From Chaenocephalus aceratus (Eukaryota; Chordata; Actinopteri; Perciformes; Channichthyidae), in contig CM043789.1 of NCBI GenBank assembly GCA_023974075.1, positions 41,747,025 to 41,811,024 on the forward strand: a stretch of 64,000 nucleotides of DNA, written 5' to 3'. The notes beneath the pieces were generated by a model. The model was not told where the DNA came from and made no database searches. It saw nothing but the letters and a program-made list of their open reading frames with translations. How positions within the stretch are numbered: the first letter of the stretch is position 1; every line of letters begins with the position of its first letter. Positions 11,851-21,977 of this stretch are shown here, piece by piece. The position numbers were made by a program, and so were the translations under genes.

Positions 11851-12330
11851 TTTCATAGATTCACCAATAAAGAAAACTTTTTAACCATATCAACACTTTA
11901 AATATGGGTTGCACTATACGAAACAAGTTTTATTTCTATGGTGACTTTAGAGGAGCTTTGTGAAGTTGGGAGAAAACAATCTTAACAATATGATCAGCGT
12001 GATCTCGTCTTGAACCTGTTGAATTATCAGACGTGGAAAATAGATAAAGGGAATAAAACAAACTTTTGACTTTGTGTTTGATGAATCTGCAAAAGATCTA
12101 AATATTTTGACGCATGAACACATTCTGAAGTTTGAAGCGGTGTTGGGGCTTTGATACATTTTTCTGTTGAATTTATTTGAAGAGTTTTAAAGGATTTATT
12201 GAAGCGCTACGGATCACGTCTGGCCTTGAGCTTCAAAAAACTCCCACAACCCCCCACTCCTCCTCTTCGTTCTTCCTCACCCCTGCCAACAGGCATAAAA
12301 GGTTTGCCAGATTAACACACTGGCACACAT
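11851..12330. other. intergenic, nothing recognised
   Basis: No conserved exon or known repeat boundary. Confidence 0.35.
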
Positions 12331-12332
12331 CC

Positions 12333-12337
12333 ACGTG

Positions 12338-12368
<31 letters not shown>

Positions 12369-12387
12369 TGGTGTGTGTGTGTGTGTG

Positions 12388-12435
<48 letters not shown>

Positions 12436-12562
12436 TGTGGTGTGTGGCGTGCGGGCGTGCGTGCGTGCGCGCGTGCGTGTGTGTGTGTGGTGTGTGTGTG
12501 TGCCGTGCGTGCGTGCGTGCGGCGTGCTGTGTGTGTGTGTGTGTGTTGTGTGTGTGTGTGTC
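12333..12562. repeat. (GT)n / (GTGC)n compound microsatellite
   Basis: A 230-bp GT array with GGTG, GTGC and GCGC interruptions. It yields spurious Cys-Val frames. Confidence 0.95.
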
Positions 12563-12674
12563 TGTCAGGATAATTGCCTGGATGTATGGGTGACAAGACA
12601 GTTTAGTGTGTCATTTTGGATTTTCAGGGACAAGGGTTCACCTACCGTGAATGTGACAGACAAAGAGCCCTGGA

Positions 12675-12703
12675 AACACACACACACACACACACACACA
12701 CAC
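12675..12703. repeat. (CA)n microsatellite
   Basis: Short CA tract. Confidence 0.9.
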
Positions 12704-13027
12704 TCCTATAGCTAACTTGGGTGCGTAGGAGTTTTCACGGCTTAGTGTTTGCATGATTTCTGCTGTATTGAATGTGTGGGATGGAGAAGCGCTGTATGTA
12801 AGAAGACAGATGCTGAAGCTCCCAAACTAAAACTGTCCACACACACACAATACAGACCACACATACAGACACACACATATGCATGATGCCCAAAATCTGA
12901 CAAACACTGCAGCGATGTGCTCAGCGCAGTGTGTCCCGCAGATGAACTCGTGCTACTGAGATTCACACTAAACCAAGGGGAGTCTGATCAAATACTGCAA
13001 TTCCCCACTGTTACCCCCCCTATTTAA

Positions 13028-13030
<3 letters not shown>

Positions 13031-13060
<30 letters not shown>
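13031..13060. repeat. (CA)n microsatellite
   Basis: Short CA tract. The flanking 12,704-13,900 interval holds no gene I can support. Confidence 0.9.
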
Positions 13061-13064
<4 letters not shown>

Positions 13065-13929
13065 CAGCCACAAAAACAGACTTTGGGATGAATACTAATG
13101 CTCAACCTATTACATTTCAAGCCGCACGACTGTCAGCACATCTCTGTTCGGGGAGTGTCAGGAACACACAGTTCTCGCTCTTCTCTTAGTTTTACTGCAA
13201 CCTTTAAACCCCCAAAACATAATGTTGGGACCAATGGTATCAATGGTAAAAGAAACCTCAAGTCAAACGGGGGGGTAACTAATGTTTCATTTACTCATTT
13301 TGTTTACACGTGTTTCTCCTCTGAGAGAAAGCGGCACGAGGCTGCATGCTTTGGGTTTGTTTATCGCGGCTTCTCTGTGGAGCTTCACACTGACCCAGTA
13401 AAAATGCTGCAGCTTTACAAAGTCTAGACGCATTCAGAGCTTTTTTATTAAAGCTGTCCTTCACCGAGAAGAAAAGCTCCACCAGAGCTCTGCGGAGGGT
13501 TTTCTCTGAAGAAGGAAATCAAATCAGAAGGTAGATGTTGTGAAACACTGGAGATGGCATCAAGCATCACGAGCAGCTGCAGCTGAACAGTCCTGACCCA
13601 GGTCAGCGATGGGCAGAATAGATTATAATAAAGTAATATTAAATATATAAAACAGTGAATAGTGATAACAGTGAAATGTATTCATTCATTTATATTATTT
13701 GTATTGTTTTTTATTCTCAAATGTCACAAGATATACATTAGAGACAGAATTATATAGCAAAACCCGCAAAAAAACGACAAAACAGACAATCAAAAATATA
13801 GATATCTTTAACTTAGTCTTTGGCATGTGCTATGTGTTCAAATGAAATAAAACTCAATAACAAAGTGTATGGGGAGGTCAAGAGGAGACTCAGTAAAAGA
13901 CAGAAAATACAGTAATTTAGAGGCCTGTG

Positions 13930-14320
13930 CGTGCGTGTGTGTGTGTGTTGGTTGTATTACTATACGTGTGGGGACCTAAATCTGTTTACACAGTCACGTG
14001 TGGGGGACTCGCCTCCCTTATGGGGACAAATTTGAGGTCCCATGAGGGGGATCATTCATTTTAGGGTGAAGACTTTGGTTTAGGTTTAGGATTAGGATTA
14101 GGGTTAGGGTAAGGTTAAGGGTAAGTGTAAGGGTTAGGATTAGGGTTTAGGGTAAGGTTAAGGGTAAGGGTAAGGGTAAGGGTAAGGGTTAGGGTTAGGC
14201 ATGTGTTGGTTTTGGTTAAGGTTAGGATAAGTCTCCAGGAAATGCATGTACGTCAATGTAATGTCCCCTAAAGTGATGTATACATGGTATGTGTGTGTGG
14301 TGTGCGTGTGTGTGGGGGGT
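13930..14320 (+). repeat. GT-flanked 'GGGGACC' dispersed repeat with TTAGGG-like core
   Basis: The same head ('tgtggggacctaaatctgtt', 'tcacgtgtggggga') and tail ('aagtgatgtatacatggt') as at 4747. Between them is about 130 bp of TTAGGG/TTAAGGG/GTAAGG variants. It starts and ends in GT repeats. The telomere-like core belongs to the element. Confidence 0.75.
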
Positions 14321-16644
14321 GGACGAGACTCTCTCACAGTACAACCATCACACACTCTATTAGATATATTACTAAAACTTATATAATCGTTACTACTTTA
14401 AAAACTTAAATTAATTACAAAAAGCCCTCACAGCTCTTTTTTTATCATATAGATGAACGAGAGTTTTCCTGCTGCGTCGACCCACATTTAGACGGACGGA
14501 GCGCTTCAAGTTAAAACCACATGTGTTAATCTGCTACTTTTACCCAAATTAAGTATTGAAAGCAGGACTTTTTAAAAGGGTGTTTTTGCAGTGTTGTATT
14601 AGTTTTAGTTTAGTCAATTATTGAATAACAAAAAAATATAACAATAATATATATATATATTCTCTTTTTTTCACTCAGATAATAATTATAACAAAGTACC
14701 AAAAAATAATAATAACAAACCAAAAAAATAATAATAATAATAATAATTTTCAGGTAGTCTCTGTTCATGTTCAACAGGGGCAAGAAGAAGCTTAAAAAAC
14801 TTTCTGGTCCTCCCCCCCTAACATATATTTTTCTTATAAAACATTAGGTCATCGTCATCAGCGACATGTTTGTCTTGTTAATCTTTTTTTTTTTTTTTTT
14901 TTTTTTACAAAACAATCAGAAAGAAATTAACCTTAGTATGAATAGTGTTATAAGAGCTCTGTGTACCTTATCTTTCACTTGTACTGCTAACATCTCAGTT
15001 AGAGGAAGGGTGAGGAAAAGTCACAATGGAGATTTCTACATGAATCTTCCTCAGATGTTTAGGACACTTAATTTTGGATTTCAAGTTGTCTGAAATGTTA
15101 TGTTCAAATATGAAAATAATTCTTACATAATAATATAATAACACATCATAATAATGCGCTTAATGTATTAATTGACCTTACATTAACATGACATTTGATA
15201 TAACATGGTTATTTTTCTTTTCTTTTTCTTGCAAGAGGGCATTTTGAATATTTCACTAAATTCTCAATCAATACTTTTTAGCATGTTTTAACATTTTAAA
15301 AATCAACAACAAATATATATCTCACTACGGGTAAAGAAGGCAACATATTTAATTATAAGATAACACCTTAAAACTTCTACTATGATTTTGTTGTGGTTTT
15401 AAAGGGGATGTTACAGAATTGTATTCCTCACTGTTCAGATACAGAATACAGTACAGTGTCAACCCAAATGTACAAGATAATTAAAAAGATGAAGTCGTGT
15501 GAACTTACAATTCCCCCCCAAAGGTTTTAGATACCTTTATTATGTTGAGTTCCTCTGAACTGTTCTTAGTTTAGTTAGATCATTTTTTTATTATTTTGCG
15601 GGTTAAGTTAACACCGTTTCAAAGTTTAAATGTAACCCATCTTATTTTCTTTGGCGTCTTAATCAACTCGTGTTTTGGGTGCAGAGCGAACTGGATAACT
15701 TCACTTTGTTATCTCAGAAACATTGGTCACATTCAGACTGAGGTTTTATTTACTCCCGGCAAAGGGTCAGCCGGAAAACACAGAGCGAAGGCAGAAACCT
15801 TAAATTCACCGTGAAATGGGGGTGGGGGGGGGATACAGTTTTATTTTGTTACGTTTTTATAAAATGTGTACAGCGGGCCGTCGCCAAATCCGATTTGCAC
15901 AACACCATTATATATATCACGGCCGAAGTAATTCACCAAAACAATATTAACTTAATCTCTATTGAGAAAGTCAAGGACAAATTAATCAGTGCTATCAAAT
16001 TCACATTTAACTGATTTAATTAATTTGAAAATTAGTTACATTCAGATTAGAGGATTATTAACGTGATAGTATTTAACTATTTTGGCATTTTTACGTGAAT
16101 TAAATTAACTCAAAATGGGATGAAAAAGGAGGGATGTGTGTGCCAATGTATTTGAATTCACTGCACAGTAGCCCTTGATTTCCAACCTATGGGTCTCAAT
16201 AACATTGTTTATTTTTATATTAATTAATGTATTCATTTGTATTAATTGTATGCGTGTGAAGTCAGAAGTCAAAGCAGATCTCTTTTCACAACGCTGACAG
16301 TTTGGTCTATGAAATAAAAAAATGAAAAACAGTTTTTAAAATGTCCAAATCAACCTTTTTTGGACTATTGATTTCCCCTTTGTTTGTAAAGAGAACTGGA
16401 GAAATGCCATTATTGTCGTGTCCTTCCTCCCGCCCTTTCTCCTGCTGTGAGTGAGGGTGTGTGCCGGGGAGAAGCTCCGTGATCGGGAGGGAGAAAGTTA
16501 TATAAGTGCTCTGATTCTAACGAGGGCTACTATAGGGTAACGTTGTTAACTAATAAATATCATAATTAACAAAATAGGTTTTGGCATTTATACAAAATAT
16601 AATAATATATAATAATTGTATTACTTTCTCCTTACAGAAATATG
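14321..16644. other. AT-rich intergenic DNA
   Basis: Contains (TA)n and (AAT)n tracts near 14645-14750 and a poly-T at about 14884-14906. No exon or element boundary recognised. Confidence 0.4.
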
Positions 16645-17030
16645 ACATTTGCTAATTGCTTTGGTTCAAACTCTATTTTAACTTTCATGAATTAAAGAAA
16701 ATGGGGATTTTTTTTTTTGTATCTACAGACAATTATTTTAACGTTAGATTTGTTGTCATGTTTTAAGGCATAGAAAGTTATATCTATGAATAAACTATAT
16801 AATAAAAACCTGCAGCATATAGCTAAGAATGAAAGTGGAGCAGTTTATAAGTGCTGCTGAATTGTATGCTGAATTACTGACTTAGTGTTTGGAGTACATT
16901 TAAAAAATATCCCTTTAAAAACAAGTATTGTAAAAATTCAATACATGTTTAACTCACTGCAGGTGAAGAGGACAAAAATAACATTGAAATAATCACCTTG
17001 AACTTCTCCAGTTGATTGTCTGCGTTAAAA
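16645..17030 (+). repeat. local duplication, copy 1
   Basis: Shares 'ggttcaaactctatttt', 'tttaaggcatagaaagttat', 'tagctaagaatgaaagt' and 'acttctccagttgattgtc' in order with 20255-20615. The two are in direct orientation, 3.6 kb apart. Confidence 0.7.
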
Positions 17031-17678
17031 ATATAATTAAAACAATTAAAAGTGGTCTTAAACTCAATGTGTACCAGGCAGAAGAGAGGCGCTCGGCAGC
17101 ATCAGTCCTTTCCTTTTCAAATCTTCAAATAAAGCTTTATTAAATGCTATAAAACAACAAAGATGACCTTTTTTGTGTCTTTTATGGGGTTTGTTTTGGG
17201 TTCATTTAGGAGAACTTTACAGACACAAAAAGACAAAGCTAGTAACATGGACATCTAAATATCTTGGAGTGATGTTTTCTCTCCAGGCAAACTTCCAAAA
17301 TGCAGCTATAATAATAATACACTTTATTTATGGAGCACCTTCCATGCGAGATGAAGAAAGTGCTTTCAAACAGAAAGAGTTATATCACAGAAACATGAAC
17401 AGTGATACCACTCAAATTGCCCCACATTGAAAGCCCAATTAAAAAGAATGGTCGTGAGGCTCTTCCATGAAAACAGAAAGCAGCCTCCCATTGGATTTTC
17501 TTTAGCTATACTTTCTGCACTTCTAAAGGAAATTCTTTGGAGGATCTGAGTGTCTTATACCATCATTACCGGAAAACAAGCCCAACATATCATATTCTTC
17601 TTTAATGTGTTTTTTATGTTGTGGTTTTCTTTTGGTGAATTTGGGAGAAGCTACCGACACAAAGAGACAACGCTAGTT
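17031..17678. repeat. intergenic with LINE-tail fragment
   Basis: 'ataatacactttatttatgg' at about 17315 is a retroposon tail. The phrase around 'gacacaaaaagacaaagctag' (17222) recurs in diverged form at 17656, indicating a small local duplication. Confidence 0.45.
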
Positions 17679-18200
17679 TTGACCCTCCTGTTGTCTTCGG
17701 GTCAAATCTGACCGATCTACTGCTTTCATCAATCATAACTTTTGTTTTCATTCGATTGCATTCAGGCTTCATGATATCCTTCACAGGAGACATTTGAACA
17801 TATACAATTGCTGATCACCTCTTTCATTGCATTCTGGATGATTTAGTCAACTTTGTAACATACCATGTATACATCACTTCAGGGGGCATTACATTGACTT
17901 ACATGCATTTCCTGGAGACTTATCCTAACCTTAACCATAACCAACACATGCCTAACCCTAACCCTAATCCTAAACCTAACCAAGTCTTCACCCTAAATTA
18001 ATGATTCCCCTTATGGGGACCTCCATTTTGTCCCCATAAGGGAGGCGAGTCCCCACATGACTATGTAAACAGATGTAGGTCCCCACAAGTATAGTAATGC
18101 TAGGCCATACACACACACACACACACACACACACTCGAGATGTGTTCCCCCCCTTATGTGCCCATCCCCCCATGTGAATCACACCTGGCACTCACAAACA

Positions 18201-18240
<40 letters not shown>

Positions 18241-18521
18241 CCATTTGATACATTTCCCGCTCTTACAGTATGTGCCCCTCCCCCACATGGATCACACCTG
18301 GCACACCCAATACATGTTCAGTGTCTGTTCTTTGTATATGTACTGCAGTGTTTCATGTACACCAGTAGTCTGATACAATATGTACAGTTTGAAAGGGTGT
18401 TAAATGAAAGTTGGTGATGATTAATGGTTTTTGTGTAAGTAATAGCAGTTAAAACAGGACCGGTCACCGCGAACACCAAAGTAAGGGGGGGGGGGGGGGA
18501 CGAAGACGATAGGAGGGTTAA
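17679..18521. mobile_element. TTAA-target MITE (piggyBac-like) hosting a nested repeat
   Basis: The left end (TTGA)CCCTCCTGTTGTCTTCGG pairs with the right end CGAAGACGATAGGAGGG(TTAA) at 18518-18521. The left target has drifted to TTGA. A poly-G run lies just inside the right end. The GGGGACC repeat at 17860-18105 is inside it. Confidence 0.6.
17860..18135 (-). repeat. GT-flanked 'GGGGACC' dispersed repeat, minus-strand copy
   Basis: Reverse complement of the 4747/13930 family, with a CCCTAA-like core at about 17925-17985 and a CA tract at 18106-18134. A second CA tract follows at 18197-18237. Confidence 0.75.
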
Positions 18522-19626
18522 AAACCTCTAACAGTGTATGTTGTTATGATTTCTCTCCACTTGAGGAAGGCGTGTGTACACATCCCACACTCTCACATTG
18601 ACCGGAGCATGACGGCAAAGTAAACCGAATCAAGTGAAGCTCATCACATGTCAAACACACTGCTCTGGATTACCCACAATCCTCCCTCTGAGCAGGAAGG
18701 ACTTTCTAATGACATGCTTGTGGATCATCCATGTGTGTGGACTGAGGACTGATCAGAGGAACACGTCCAGACCAGTATGTGCTGCAGTATTTTCTCCTGG
18801 TGTTTACGTATTTCAGCGAGTTAAGAATGGAGTTAAATGGATTCTATCTCTCACACACTTTGATTTCTTGCTCCACTTATCCAGCCTGCAGCCACTCATC
18901 TGAGAACAGAGAGGGAGGGAGGGAGGGAGGGAGGGAGGGAGGGAGGGAGCTCCAAAGTGGAGGAGGATGTGTAGGAGCAAGTGTTTGTGCCAGGAGGCGC
19001 CACGAGGAGCAGGTTCATCTTATATGTTCTTTTAGTCTTTATTATTTACCTACTTTTATATTGTTTTATTTATTGTATAGGTTTTAAAGGATTTGATCTT
19101 GTTTTATTAATCTAACACGCTTCAATAGCAATATTTATTTTACGTTGGTCTTTTTATTTCTTAATCGTTTCACCTTTATTAGAATGATGGCATTTTTATT
19201 ACTATTATCTTTTTATTTGTATTTCTGTTGAACCTATTTGCTCACTTTGTTTTATGGGGTGTTATATTGTTGCATCGACTCAGTTGTCTCGTGTCTTATC
19301 TGTCCGAGAGAAACCATTATTTAATCTATTTGTATTATCATACCTTTTATCTCCTCGTGTCTGTTAACCTGATACCATGTTATATTTTGCTGCGTGTACC
19401 TTTTAAAGTTCTTGTTGTTATTTTGTGATGTGTCATTGTGTGAAGCCCTTCGAGCTGCACGTGTTGTATGAAAAGTGCTGTATAAATAAAGCTTTATTGT
19501 TACGGGGAGTTCTTAACGCTGTTTCTGTTTCTATTCTTGTGGTTTGTTTGCAGGCTGTCAGACTGAGGGGTCACAGCCGGGTCAAGAGACATTTTAATCA
19601 GGCGTTCACACAGAGGCGGAGGTAGA
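18522..19626. other. intergenic, (GGGA)n tract
   Basis: A clean GGGA tetranucleotide array lies at about 18906-18948. A LINE-like 'tgctgtataaataaagcttt' tail is at about 19474-19496. No gene seen. Confidence 0.5.
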
Positions 19627-20185
19627 GGCCGTTTCTCAATCGTGAGGATGCTGGCTTGGTAGTCGCGTACTTCCAAGTCACTTCCTTCAGAAACGAAACA
19701 AGTGTACTTCCAAGCCACGGCTTCGGAAAACGAAGAAGAATGGAACAGGCTAACAAGTGTGCCACTCTCTCTAACGGTTTCAACATAAACTGTACAGAAA
19801 ATAAATACCTCACGATGTCTATCTAATTATGAACTTGCTTTACTTTCACGGAACACACTTTTGGTGATAACAAATGTAACAAAGTAACACATTTACCAAC
19901 ACATGTTCTACGCCACTACACACTTACATTTAATGTGTGCTGCGTCGGTTCAGTCATTCTCCGCAAGGGTTTTTGAAATTGGTCCGTGTGCAAAGCATTG
20001 TGGGGATTTTAAGGACGCGACGTCTACCCATGTGCAGCCTCGATATTTCCCCCAAACCAAGGACGCAGCCTCGGTGGAATTCCAAGTATGCTGGAGATTG
20101 GAACAGTCCTTTGGCGGCACTCGATGACGTAGCATCCTTGAAATATTGGCTTGGAAGCCAGTATCCTCAAGATTGAGAAACGGCC
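19627..20185 (+). mobile_element. 560-bp non-autonomous DNA element, copy A
   Basis: Inverted ends are GGCCGTTTCTCAATCGTGAG and the right end 'caagattgagaaacggcc'. It is nearly identical along its length to 43884-44444. The TSD is not resolved. Predicted ORFs on both strands are recurrent in both copies and have no domain. Confidence 0.8.
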
Positions 20186-20254
20186 AGTGAGTCAAACATC
20201 TGCCAGCAGGCATCCAGCTCAACTGACTGGAATCACAATCAGCAACGTGCTCCG

Positions 20255-20690
20255 AAGCATTTGATAATTGCTTCGGTTCAAACTCTATTTGAACTTTCTT
20301 GAAATAAAAGAAAATGGGGATTTTTTTTTTTTATCTAGACACTTTTTTTTGGGTCATGTTTTAAGGCATAGAAAGTTATATAAACTAAACTATGAATAAA
20401 CTAAATAATAAAAACTGCAGAATATAGCTAAGAATGAAAGTGCTGCAGTTTCTAAATGCTGCTGAATTGTAGATTATTGTCTCAGTGTTCGATGAATAAA
20501 AGTACATATCCCTTTAAAAACCAGTGTTGTCCTCACTACAGGTGAAGAGGGCGAAACATAACATTAACAGAATCACCTGAAACTTCTCCAGTTGATTGTC
20601 GACGTTAAAAATGCATTGCCAGCAGGCGGATATCCAGCTCTGCTGACAGGAATCAGAATCAGAAAAGTGCTCTGAAGCAGGCGTCCAATC
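20255..20690 (+). repeat. local duplication, copy 2
   Basis: Direct copy of 16645-17030. Its end carries a further small duplicate: 'gccagcagg...atccagctc...ggaatca' occurs at both 20203 and 20619. Confidence 0.65.
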
Positions 20691-20933
20691 ATCTTGCAGT
20701 GCTGTGCTGCCCCTACAGGAGGAAACAGGAAGTGGAGAGGACGCGTTCATAATAAGGCCTTTACAGTTTGTTCAGTTGCTAACTTACATAAAGCCTAATT
20801 ATTTAAACTCACACTCAAATCGCAAAACCTGAGCTCCAATCTAAAAAGAACTCCAACACATGTTCAGCTCTGCACCCAATTTGCAATTCAAACTTGGCAC
20901 TTTTTGCAAAAACACTGCACACGGTTCTCAGGT

Positions 20934-21061
20934 GGTATCTCATTTCTGGGATTTCCCCTCCTCGGCTCCTCCACTCTCGCATCTCCTGTGGGCGGGACTA
21001 AGACACGAGTATAGGAGTCGAGGATAGGAGTCGAGGAGGGGAAATCCCAGAAATGAGATAC
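20934..21061. mobile_element. 128-bp hairpin MITE
   Basis: The left arm GTATCTCATTTCTGGGATTT and its continuation match, inverted, the right arm AAATCCCAGAAATGAGATAC. The middle has a tandem 'ataggagtcgagg'. No clear TSD. Confidence 0.75.
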
Positions 21062-21977
21062 GGCCTAAGTAAGACACAGAAATCTGACATTTTCACTTGT
21101 TTGCCATTTTCAAAACACTGCTATTAAAAATGCTACACACATGAACCAATCAACAAATACACATGCCAAATGAACATAAGCACGGACATGCTTTGATGTT
21201 GACTCAGAAATCACATCACGAAGTGTTTGGAGAAAATGAGCCCTGTTGGCAAAAATGTAAATCACGTTTAAAAACCCTGATTTTGTTAATTTTGTGCTAC
21301 TTTTTGCCTTTTTTTGTAATGTGTTTGGTTGGTGTTTTGCTGTTCTTGTTTGTGTTCTGTTTTTACCTGAAAGTAGTTTTATATATTAATTTAATAGTAT
21401 TTGTATTAATATTGTCATTATTCTTATCTTGTATTGGACATTTTACTTACTTTACTATTTATTGTTTATTATTGTCATTATTTGTAATATCACTATTAAT
21501 ATTATGGTATATATATAACATAAAATATACTTTATCAATCCCAAATTGGGAATATGTTTCGTCGCAGCAGCGTGTAAAACAAAGTATTGCACATCATGAA
21601 TAAAAAAGTAGGAAATTAACAATTATACAATTTAAACATCTCAAAATTTAATGAAAATATAAAAGTGGACCGTGAAGATAAAAGTCTGTAAATTATCTGA
21701 GAAATATTACACGATTGAAGGGTTCAATTACAGCTAACACAATATAAAAGTAAGATATTATTTACATTTAGTGTGCAAGAATGCATATTAAATTAAAGAT
21801 ATGAATGTAAAAGTAATCAGTTTCATTGTTTATCTCTGAAATTAAGTACATACATGTCTAGTATGTGGCAGTAACACTAACCATGTTCAATGCACATACA
21901 AACCTTCTGAATTAACTTCACAATACAAAGTGTTTTTTAATGTGTGTTTATTCTCTGATAGATAGCTTTCTATTCAC
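21062..21977. repeat. intergenic with LINE 3' tail
   Basis: The tail 'tttatcaatcccaaattggg' is at about 21530. The 146-codon hydrophobic frame at 21163-21603 is AT-rich low complexity running into this tail and is not accepted as a gene. Confidence 0.45.

Noticed and set aside
12177..12715. Cys/Val-rich and His/Thr-rich frames.
   Set aside because: GT/CA microsatellite translations.
14080..14200. Interstitial telomeric repeat (TTAGGG).
   Set aside because: The tract is the degenerate core of a dispersed repeat with constant flanks, also found at 17925-17985 in reverse. It is unlikely to be a fusion scar.
21163..21603. 146-codon frame with hydrophobic stretches resembling membrane segments.
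   Set aside because: AT-rich DNA gives Leu/Phe/Ile by composition, and the frame ends in a LINE tail.
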